Shown here: one piece after another, positions 1 to 5,678 of the stretch
How the letters are laid out: each line of letters starts with the position of its first letter
How positions within the stretch are numbered: position 1 is the first letter of the stretch
Assembly: GCA_029250345.1 (NCBI GenBank)
Contig: JAQXFL010000164.1
Span: 1-13,730, forward strand
Source of the DNA: Candidatus Poseidoniaceae archaeon
Lineage (GTDB): Archaea > Thermoplasmatota > Poseidoniia > Poseidoniales > Poseidoniaceae
Direction: 5' to 3'
DNA length: 13,730 nt
Notes under the pieces: model-generated
Databases searched by the model: none
Seen by the model: the letters and a program-made list of their open reading frames with translations, nothing else
What the model was told of the DNA's origin: nothing
Program-made: the position numbers and the translations under genes

Positions 1-148
1 CCACAAAGAAACCAACGAACACTGCTCCAAAGGCCAACAGAGCAAGCCATAGCGATGCTTTTTCGAGAGGTGAATATTCTTCACATGGAAGTGCAGGATT
101 ATCGCCAATGAGTTGTTCTTCAAGTTGTTCAAGACTTGACATGGCCAT
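1..148 (-). CDS. N-terminal fragment of a small membrane protein of unknown function
   Basis: This is the start of a gene that runs off the left edge; 49 codons are visible. I do not recognise the family. The visible product begins MAMSSLEQLEEQLIGDNP, an acidic, hydrophilic stretch of about 30 residues, followed by a hydrophobic segment (roughly residues 31-49, WLALLAFGAVFVGFFV) that looks like a first membrane span, so the N-terminus is probably a cytoplasmic tail. Start candidates are GTG at 151, ATG at 148 and ATG at 142; none has a Shine-Dalgarno sequence at normal spacing. The ATG at 148 overlaps by one base (TGATG) the stop of an 8-codon leader ORF that does have one, so translation may be coupled. 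It follows the FKBP gene on the same strand after a gap of about 73 bases and is probably in the same transcript. Confidence 0.6.
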   Translation of the reverse strand, partial: MAMSSLEQLEEQLIGDNPALPCEEYSPLEKASLWLALLAFGAVFVGFFV

Positions 149-174
149 CACTGTTCACGCCTGTAGGCCCACAT
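148..174 (-). other. Possible 8-codon leader ORF (MWAYRREQ) before the membrane protein
   Basis: On the minus strand an AAGGA sequence lies six bases before an ATG at 174. The reading frame is eight codons and its stop overlaps the ATG at 148 of the membrane protein gene (TGATG). This could be a leader peptide with translational coupling, or the trace of a frameshift that hides the true N-terminus of the downstream gene. It is too short to support by coding statistics. Confidence 0.25.
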
Positions 175-180
175 CAATAT

Positions 181-200
181 CCTTTCGGGACGGTTGACCG
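181..200 (-). promoter_or_regulatory. Copy 1 of a repeated 5' element with a CCCGAAAGG core
   Basis: Read on the minus strand this is CGGTCAACCG, one base, then CCCGAAAGG. A similar arrangement occurs at 1073-1095 before the FKBP gene. The core can fold as a mini-hairpin with a GAAA loop, and its 3' half supplies the purines of the ribosome binding site (AAAGGA) for the ATG at 174. Its role is unknown; the match may reflect a shared way of exposing or covering the ribosome binding site. Confidence 0.3.
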
Positions 201-221
201 GGAATCGTTCAATCGGTAAGT

Positions 222-1061
222 TCACTCTTCTTCTTCGGAAAGACGAGCGATCAAGTCTGCTTTCTTGCCGCCAACTGGAAGGCCAGCTGCCTTGCATCGC
301 TCCTTGAGTTGAGCAACAGATAGGGATGAGAGGTCTTCACCTTCATCTTGAACTTCTTCGTCTTCAGAATCTTCGACACCAAATCCACGGGGTTCGTGGA
401 CTTCGATGAATGAAACCTTACCGCATTCTACTGCGTCACGGATGGTGGTTACCAATCGGAACTTGAGCATGGCAGCGTTGGTATCGAAAAGCATGGTTTG
501 AGGAAGAACAATTGAGAGATCATCGCCAGAGAAACTGACTTCGAAACCTGAGTGTCCAGTGTTTGCTTGTAGAAGAGCAGTGACTTGGTCCTCTTTTCCT
601 TCGACAACATCGACGACGTTGAACGAATACTTGAGAGACTTACCAGCCATAGGATGGTTGTAGTCGATACGTGCACGGCCTGCAGCGAGGTAGGAGAGTT
701 GTCCTTGGCGGCCGTTGATGGTCACAGGCGCTCCGATGTAGAGGGAGTTCGGGTCTTGGACTGCACGGACGAGTTTGTCGATACTGATGGTTTCGACTTG
801 TGCTGCATCTTTCTCACCGTATGCGTCTACAGGTGCGATAACGACTTCGGTTTCCTTACCTTTCTTTGCTCCAGCAAGGGCTTCTTCAAAGCCTGGAATA
901 AGTTGTCCGCCACCAACGATGCAAACCATTGGCTCGTAGGAACGGTTCTCTTGATGAGCATCGTGTTCTTTTGCGACTGCTTCACGGGTGGTCTCGATGA
1001 GATCGCCTGTTTCATTGTTGTAGAGTTCATAATCAACGTGGACAATAGTTCCGTCTTCCAT
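222..1061 (-). CDS. FKBP-type peptidyl-prolyl cis-trans isomerase, archaeal long form with C-terminal SAP domain
   Basis: The product should speed cis-trans isomerisation of proline peptide bonds and act as a folding chaperone. The FKBP core is split as in SlyD and archaeal FKBP26: the first half covers residues 1-85 (GGGQLIPGFEEALAGAKKG at 50-68, then APVDAYGEKD), an inserted flap domain lies at about 88-130 (GAPVTINGRQGQ), and the core closes with IDYNHPMAGKSLKYSFNVVD at 132-151. Residues 155-225 resemble the extra C-terminal domain of archaeal FKBP26. An acidic linker (229-243) leads to a SAP motif (LSVAQLKERCKAAGLPVGGK at 247-266, then KADLIARL), usually a nucleic-acid-binding helix pair. 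No signal peptide is visible, so it is cytoplasmic. The ATG is well supported: GGAGGT sits six bases upstream. It follows ccmF after 70 bases. The SAP fusion is the unusual part; the isomerase assignment is firm. Confidence 0.92.
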   Translation of the reverse strand: MEDGTIVHVDYELYNNETGDLIETTREAVAKEHDAHQENRSYEPMVCIVGGGQLIPGFEEALAGAKKGKETEVVIAPVDAYGEKDAAQVETISIDKLVRAVQDPNSLYIGAPVTINGRQGQLSYLAAGRARIDYNHPMAGKSLKYSFNVVDVVEGKEDQVTALLQANTGHSGFEVSFSGDDLSIVLPQTMLFDTNAAMLKFRLVTTIRDAVECGKVSFIEVHEPRGFGVEDSEDEEVQDEGEDLSSLSVAQLKERCKAAGLPVGGKKADLIARLSEEEE

Positions 1062-1072
1062 AGTATTACCTC

Positions 1073-1095
1073 CCTTTCGGGTAGTCCGGCGACCG
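1073..1095 (-). promoter_or_regulatory. Copy 2 of the CCCGAAAGG 5' element, overlapping the FKBP ribosome binding site
   Basis: On the minus strand this reads CGGTCGCCG, five bases, then CCCGAAAGG, running directly into GGGAGGT, the ribosome binding site of the FKBP gene. CCC-GAAA-GGG can form a three-pair hairpin with a GNRA tetraloop whose 3' arm is part of the binding site. It overlaps an upstream inverted repeat at 1088-1100. A weak hairpin could tune initiation; nothing here proves it. Confidence 0.35.
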
Positions 1096-1100
1096 TCGCC
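1088..1100. repeat. Short inverted repeat between ccmF and the FKBP gene
   Basis: ggcga-ccg-tcgcc is a perfect five-pair stem with a three-base loop in the 70-base gap between ccmF and the FKBP gene. It has no following T-run on either strand, so it is not a convincing terminator. It may be an RNA processing or translation control element. Confidence 0.35.
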
Positions 1101-1131
1101 CCCTTGATAATTGCATTGGCGGGAGTGTTGT

Positions 1132-3765
1132 TCACTCTTCTTCGCTTGAGACGGTTTCTCGTCGCCTCAGTGTACCGTTTTTACTGATATCGCCCAAAAC
1201 AATCATTCCCATTCCAAACAGCATCGATGTCCAGCCGAGCCACACCAAATGAGATGCTGGCAAGTCGTAAACAGTTACGCGCACAAGTTCAATCGAATCA
1301 GAACCGTTCTGAGCGGTTTGCTGCATCAAACCATTGGCTTGACTTCCGTCAAAGATGAACACGATGTCTCCGCTCCAGCGGGAAAGTGTATCGACTTCTG
1401 AGCGCGACTTGGATTGTAAAACAAAGCCTGAATCGGTTGTTGTGTCAAAACGCATCATGCCAGGTTCAACAGAACCAATCTTGTCTCCAACAGCTCCGTC
1501 ATCGAGTTCGTAAACATCAATTTGAATACCGACATATCCGTCGCCGACTTCAAGGTTCTCAGAAGTCATACGCAAACCAGTAAATTCGTAGCCATAGTCA
1601 CCATGAATCACCGTCTCTCCTTTCACCATGGTAACTCGGTGACTGGCATCTCCGCGATCAACAAGAACGGTTGTGTAGACATGGCCTACCAAGAGAAGAA
1701 GGAGACCAAGGTGCACAATGTGCGCACCAAGCGGTATTCTACGCCACCAAGGTTCTTTGGAACGCTGGATACCCTGCGTAACCACGACTTCTTTCGCCAT
1801 AGGAACGATGACAAGAAGGACAATCGGTAAGGTGAGCCAGGCAAGTACGCCACGGACAACAAGCGAAGACATTGCCGTACTGGAATCCATACCGAAAGCA
1901 GTAGGCTGCCAGAGTGCCATAACCACAGAGAGTACCAAAGTTACAATCAGCAGGATGGCATTACGTTGTGCCTCATGACGACGATTGGTGTACAAAAACA
2001 TCGCTCCTGCTAGTGCCATGATAAACGGCGTACCGTACAACTCATGACCTTCAAAATGAATGGAATCAATGCTGGAAAGAAGCAGCACCAATGTCAAAAT
2101 CAGATACGTCCCAACGACCAAAACCGACGACCACAGTGCTATTTTTTGCTGGCTCTTGCGTTCAAAGAGAGAGAATTTGGAACTTTCTTCTTTTTCCGGT
2201 GCCACCAACCATGGAAGGATAAAGAAGAACATAACCAGTGCCGCTGGGAACACTTCGATCATACCAGACCAAGCACCTGCAAGGCCGAGGACAACGCCGC
2301 TGGAACCTACAGCCCACTCTTTCGTAGCGTCTGCAGAATAAAACAGCGGGGTAAAGAGCATCAAGAAGAACGCCGTGTACAGGAAATTGTCTGTCGAACC
2401 AAAAACCAGAACAGCAATCCCAATAAGCAGTGGAAACTGAAGAAATGAACGGTCGTTTTCCTCGCTTGAAAAAAGTCCTGTGAAACTCCAACCATCGCCA
2501 GCATGTACGGTCTTCGATGAAGGAATCAATGTTTCAACGGCCAACGGAGCCAGGAGAATGGAGGCAAAAACGATGCTTGGAGTGTAGGCATAGAGAGTTG
2601 GTTCAAACGATGAGGTGCATGCAGAAAGTATTGTTGAGTCACAGGTTTGTTCGATGTATGCACGCATTAACAGCGCACTGATCACACCGAAAACCGGTAG
2701 TGCAAAGAGCCATTGAGAGCGAGGAGAAGGTTTCCATTGGACCGACGAGTGGCGTTGAAGTTGCAACCAAAAGCCCATCAAGAGAAGAAGTACGATGAGG
2801 TAGGTCATGACTTCGACGCCTGCTGTTGAATCGTTCTTGAGAACCAGCATTCTGGAAAAGGCATCAGTTGGAGCAGTTCCGTCCGAATTGGTCACGAAGG
2901 TATGTACCGATGAAGCCCATACCCCTCCTGCGCGAGTTACCAATGTAGCGAACAACGCAAGACCACCCGCTGCCAGTCCTGCACCAATCCATGTGGAATC
3001 GGAAGTTTTTCCAGGTCGAGTTCTCAAATGCGACATCAGTACGAGAGCCAGCCAAGGCAGCAATGAACCGGTCTCAACTGGATCCCAAGCCCAGTAACCG
3101 CCCCAGTCCAGAATGAGGTAAGCCCAGAGGCCACCTAGCCCGATACCGAGTGTAGAGACAAATAAGCCAGGGCGGACAATGTGAAGCATGCGTTGTTTGA
3201 TGCCGTCAGCAGTTCCAAACATCGATGAAAGAGCGACGGCACTGATGTGTAGGCACAGCGAATAGGCGAGGAAAATCAATGGAGGATGGATGACCATAAG
3301 GTCCGTCTGCAGGAGTTCGTTGAGTCCTTGCCCAACACCGTTGCCAGTGCTGGCCTTGAACGGATCTAAATTCCAAGCTAAAAGCAACAAGAGGAGATTG
3401 AAACCGTACACCAAGCGGAGTCGAGTGGAATGCGTGAACTCATCAGCCTCACCTGGCATTCGTCCGCGCCAAACAAACGCAAGAACTGTCATCCACATCA
3501 CCCACAGGAGAAGCGGTCCTTCTCGAGCAGCCCAAGTCGCAGCAAATCTGTATTTGAGCGGAAGCGCCTCGCCGCCGTAGGACACTACATGTGCGTACGA
3601 TGTGTCATTCGCAAGGAATCGGCTAGCGAGGGCAAAGAACGGCAAAGCCATCAAGAAATGACATGCCAGAGAACCTGCATTGGTTTGCCGATGCAGGAAC
3701 GGTCGCAGCAACAATGTTACAGCAGCCAGCAAAGCCAGCCACATCGTCACACCCCACATGGGCAT
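1132..3765 (-). CDS. ccmF: Cytochrome c maturation haem lyase CcmF, unusually long
   Basis: CcmF attaches haem covalently to apocytochrome c at the outer face of the cytoplasmic membrane. Numbered from the upstream GTG at 3810, the family signatures are: ALPLKYRFAATWAAREGPLL (82-101), IHPPLIF (174-180), the tryptophan-rich haem-handling motif WGGYWAWDPVE (236-246), AGGVWASSVHTF (294-305), and HIVHLG (697-702) before a final extracytoplasmic domain and anchor. H175, H261, H303 and H697/H700 are the likely haem-ligand histidines. The protein is almost all membrane segments. It is about 880-890 residues where typical CcmF has about 650; the surplus is membrane segments at about 450-680. I prefer ATG 3765, which has AAGGAG 11 bases upstream (3777-3782) and opens directly into the first membrane span; GTG 3810 (15 codons longer) lacks a ribosome site. 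It follows the flavoprotein gene on the same strand. No other Ccm gene is in the window. Confidence 0.93.
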   Translation of the reverse strand: MPMWGVTMWLALLAAVTLLLRPFLHRQTNAGSLACHFLMALPFFALASRFLANDTSYAHVVSYGGEALPLKYRFAATWAAREGPLLLWVMWMTVLAFVWRGRMPGEADEFTHSTRLRLVYGFNLLLLLLAWNLDPFKASTGNGVGQGLNELLQTDLMVIHPPLIFLAYSLCLHISAVALSSMFGTADGIKQRMLHIVRPGLFVSTLGIGLGGLWAYLILDWGGYWAWDPVETGSLLPWLALVLMSHLRTRPGKTSDSTWIGAGLAAGGLALFATLVTRAGGVWASSVHTFVTNSDGTAPTDAFSRMLVLKNDSTAGVEVMTYLIVLLLLMGFWLQLQRHSSVQWKPSPRSQWLFALPVFGVISALLMRAYIEQTCDSTILSACTSSFEPTLYAYTPSIVFASILLAPLAVETLIPSSKTVHAGDGWSFTGLFSSEENDRSFLQFPLLIGIAVLVFGSTDNFLYTAFFLMLFTPLFYSADATKEWAVGSSGVVLGLAGAWSGMIEVFPAALVMFFFILPWLVAPEKEESSKFSLFERKSQQKIALWSSVLVVGTYLILTLVLLLSSIDSIHFEGHELYGTPFIMALAGAMFLYTNRRHEAQRNAILLIVTLVLSVVMALWQPTAFGMDSSTAMSSLVVRGVLAWLTLPIVLLVIVPMAKEVVVTQGIQRSKEPWWRRIPLGAHIVHLGLLLLLVGHVYTTVLVDRGDASHRVTMVKGETVIHGDYGYEFTGLRMTSENLEVGDGYVGIQIDVYELDDGAVGDKIGSVEPGMMRFDTTTDSGFVLQSKSRSEVDTLSRWSGDIVFIFDGSQANGLMQQTAQNGSDSIELVRVTVYDLPASHLVWLGWTSMLFGMGMIVLGDISKNGTLRRRETVSSEEE

Positions 3766-3821
3766 TGCTCGTGATGCTCCTTCAAGGAGGTTGCGCGATG
3801 ACTGATGCACTTAGACGGGCA

Positions 3822-5045
3822 TTACCAACCAAAGAACTTCGCTCTCGAATACCCGAACGAAAGCAAAACATGAATGACACTCTTGGTAAACAACATTGGC
3901 TTGCGAACGAGGATTTTGAAACCTATACCGACCTTCTGCAGGGGCGACATGTTACCAAGTTCTTCAGGTAAACATCGAGCCATAATCGACATTTCATCAT
4001 CGCTGAGTTCATACAGCGCAGTCTTACCTTTGAGAATTTTTGAATACGGAGGGAAGGCTTTCTTCCACTCAATCTCATACTTCATCAGATGTTGTTTGGA
4101 GAGGATTGCATCTGATTTTAGGACCGATGCAATTGTTTGAGCAGCCTGCCGTCCAGACCACAAGGCGAGATGCGACCCTCCTTCAAACAGAGGCGATGTG
4201 AATCCTGCAGCGTCTCCGACCAAAATCAAACCATCACCAACAGTAACCGAGCGCGGACCAGAGATCGGTATTGTACCTCCGAATGGCCGAACTTTGATTC
4301 CCTCGGCCCGCCAAGGCGGGTTGACGGTTGGCTTACCGTCAAGATATGTGTCTTCGATAAAGGAGTTGAGGTATTTGATAGCGCCTTTCTTATCGGTCGT
4401 AACCAAGCCAACGTTTGCTCTTCCACCCTTCTTTGGAATCATCCAAACATAGCCATGTGGAGAATATTTTGGCCACAGGTAGAAATCGAGATAACCATCG
4501 TTCTCAACATCGAGCATTTCGTATTGGAAACCGGCGATGACCTCCACTTCAGTACCCATGTCGAGGAGTTTAGATGCTGCACCGGAAACTCCAGAAGCGT
4601 CGATTACAGATTTGCATTGCAGGGGGAATTGTTCGCCCTTTCCGCCAATTTCCCAATAGGAAAATTGATTTTCGCTGTTGAAAATTCGCTCCATAGAAGT
4701 GACCCGGTGGTGGAGGTGAAGTTCTGCACCTTCCTTGATTGCCTCATCGCACAGCCAGCGCTCGAAGAGGTGTTTTTCCAGCACATATCCTTTCTCTGTG
4801 AGAAGCTTCTCTGTACCGTCTGGAAAGATGACTCGGATGCCCTTTACATCCAGTGCCTTGACGTGATCGGGTATCTCGAGGTCTAAATTGTCAACAGCAA
4901 GTTGGCTCAAACATTCACCGCAATGAACGGGAGTGCCAACTTCAGGGTCAGCCTCGACAATAAGCGTTGACAAACCAGCACGCGCAGCATGCAGTGCAGC
5001 TGAACCACCACCAGGGCCGGCACCTATAACCAAGACATCCAGCAT
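3822..5045 (-). CDS. Geranylgeranyl-reductase-family FAD oxidoreductase
   Basis: This flavoprotein family hydrogenates double bonds in isoprenoid chains, either of archaeal ether lipids or of quinone tails. Numbered from the upstream ATG at 5069, the sequence shows the FAD-binding Rossmann motif DVLVIGAGPGGGSAALHAAR (11-30), an acidic strand end VEAD, the CGEC segment (50-53) typical of the family, VLEKHLFERWL (96-106), GYVWMIPKKGGRANVG (206-221), and the second FAD motif LVGDAAGFTSPLFEGG (283-298). The length of about 410 is normal. I prefer ATG 5045 because GCGGAG lies nine bases upstream and the Rossmann strand follows at once; ATGs at 5069 and 5063 lack a ribosome site. It lies between a copper protein and ccmF on the same strand. 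Its substrate cannot be read from sequence: membrane lipid is the default for archaea, and menaquinone tail reduction is plausible given UbiA and UbiD next door. Confidence 0.88.
   Translation of the reverse strand: MLDVLVIGAGPGGGSAALHAARAGLSTLIVEADPEVGTPVHCGECLSQLAVDNLDLEIPDHVKALDVKGIRVIFPDGTEKLLTEKGYVLEKHLFERWLCDEAIKEGAELHLHHRVTSMERIFNSENQFSYWEIGGKGEQFPLQCKSVIDASGVSGAASKLLDMGTEVEVIAGFQYEMLDVENDGYLDFYLWPKYSPHGYVWMIPKKGGRANVGLVTTDKKGAIKYLNSFIEDTYLDGKPTVNPPWRAEGIKVRPFGGTIPISGPRSVTVGDGLILVGDAAGFTSPLFEGGSHLALWSGRQAAQTIASVLKSDAILSKQHLMKYEIEWKKAFPPYSKILKGKTALYELSDDEMSIMARCLPEELGNMSPLQKVGIGFKILVRKPMLFTKSVIHVLLSFGYSRAKFFGW
4307..4342. repeat. Two abutting inverted repeats inside the reductase gene
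   Basis: cccgcc-aa-ggcggg (4307-4320) is followed without a gap by ttgacggt-tggctt-accgtcaa (4321-4342). Both are perfect, with arms of six and eight bases. They lie within the coding region (around TVNPPWRAEG). Eight-base arms with a short loop are expected about once or twice by chance in a window this size, so only the tandem arrangement is notable. Confidence 0.35.
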
Positions 5046-5105
5046 CTTCGCAGACTCCGCCATGAACATCTAGTGGAGAATCAAGTCCATGAAGAAAACG
5101 GTCGT

Positions 5106-5579
5106 TCACTCTTCTAAAGGCCGACGCATTACCGCAACAACCGCAAGAAGACAAAGCGAGGAAATCAACGATACCGATGGTGTTTCGACGGTCTCAGGCA
5201 CAGGTTCTTCCTCCTCCTCAACAACATCCGGTGCTGCCTCGACTGTGACCGTCCCAACCATGCCTACAGATTCGTGCGGTTCGCATACAAACTGATGCAC
5301 ACCAGCCGTACCGTTTTCAAAAACGAAGCGATAGTCGACGTCTCGCTCAGGCTCGCCGGAATCAAACAACCCATCGTCAGCCACTGCATTGTGGCCGAGT
5401 GCTTGGCCGCTCCAGACAAACCGAACTGCTTGCCCCTCCTGAACCGTAACCTCCGACGGACTGAATCGTAGACTCGTGCTGTCCACAGTTACGATTACAT
5501 CGCTTTGGGTGGTGATTTCGGCCGTTGCAACACTGCAACTGGCCAGCAAAAAAAGCAGGGCCACTATTGCTGTCCTCAT
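5106..5579 (-). CDS. Plastocyanin/halocyanin-like blue copper protein with a C-terminal membrane anchor
   Basis: An exported type 1 copper protein that should carry single electrons at the outer face of the membrane. From ATG 5579 it has 157 residues: a signal peptide (MRTAIVALLFLLASCSVATA, cleavage likely after A20, or lipidation at C15 since LASC fits a lipobox), then the cupredoxin fold. The copper ligands are complete with plastocyanin spacing: H63 (GHNAV), C99, H102 and M107 (FVCEPHESVGMVGTV). A Glu-rich linker (116-133) leads to PSVSLISSLCLLAVVAVMRR, a short hydrophobic segment with arginines that resembles an archaeosortase-type sorting signal or a simple anchor. The frame is open up to an ATG at 5660, but that start adds 27 basic residues before the signal peptide and is unlikely. 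No ribosome site precedes ATG 5579, so the message may be leaderless or nearly so. It heads the minus-strand cluster and is divergent from ubiD. Confidence 0.9.
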   Translation of the reverse strand: MRTAIVALLFLLASCSVATAEITTQSDVIVTVDSTSLRFSPSEVTVQEGQAVRFVWSGQALGHNAVADDGLFDSGEPERDVDYRFVFENGTAGVHQFVCEPHESVGMVGTVTVEAAPDVVEEEEEPVPETVETPSVSLISSLCLLAVVAVMRRPLEE

Positions 5580-5603
5580 GGCTGTAGTGTGGCGTGTCGA
5601 GGT

Positions 5604-5623
5604 TTTCAATACATGTATTGGAA
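5604..5623. promoter_or_regulatory. Palindrome in the divergent copper protein / ubiD promoter region
   Basis: caatacatgtattg (5607-5620) is a perfect 14-base palindrome; allowing one mismatch it extends to 20 bases (5604-5623). It lies about 30 bases before the copper protein start and about 60 before the ubiD start, in a gap of only 99 bases. It may be the binding site of a dimeric regulator serving both directions, or an AT-rich promoter core. A 14-base palindrome is expected about 0.8 times by chance in the whole window, so its position is the main argument. Confidence 0.4.
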
Positions 5624-5678
5624 TCCGAACAGTTCGCCGTGAGAGAATACGACGGTTCAAAGGTGGGTTCTACCACGC

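Noticed and set aside
585..1187. Plus-strand ORF of 200 codons across the FKBP gene and the ccmF end
   Set aside because: It is antisense to two well-supported genes, and its composition is that of a shadow frame.
4321..4342. Eight-base-arm hairpin in the reductase gene as a terminator
   Set aside because: It lies in the middle of a coding region, has no following T-run, and such hairpins are expected once or twice by chance here.
4137..4886. Plus-strand ORF of 249 codons opposite the reductase gene
   Set aside because: It lies wholly antisense to a gene with clear FAD motifs, is rich in Cys, Ser and Phe in no recognisable pattern, and has no ribosome site.
5580..5660. 27-residue N-terminal extension of the copper protein (ATG 5660)
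   Set aside because: It would place a basic, non-hydrophobic stretch before a textbook signal peptide and would run through the divergent promoter palindrome.
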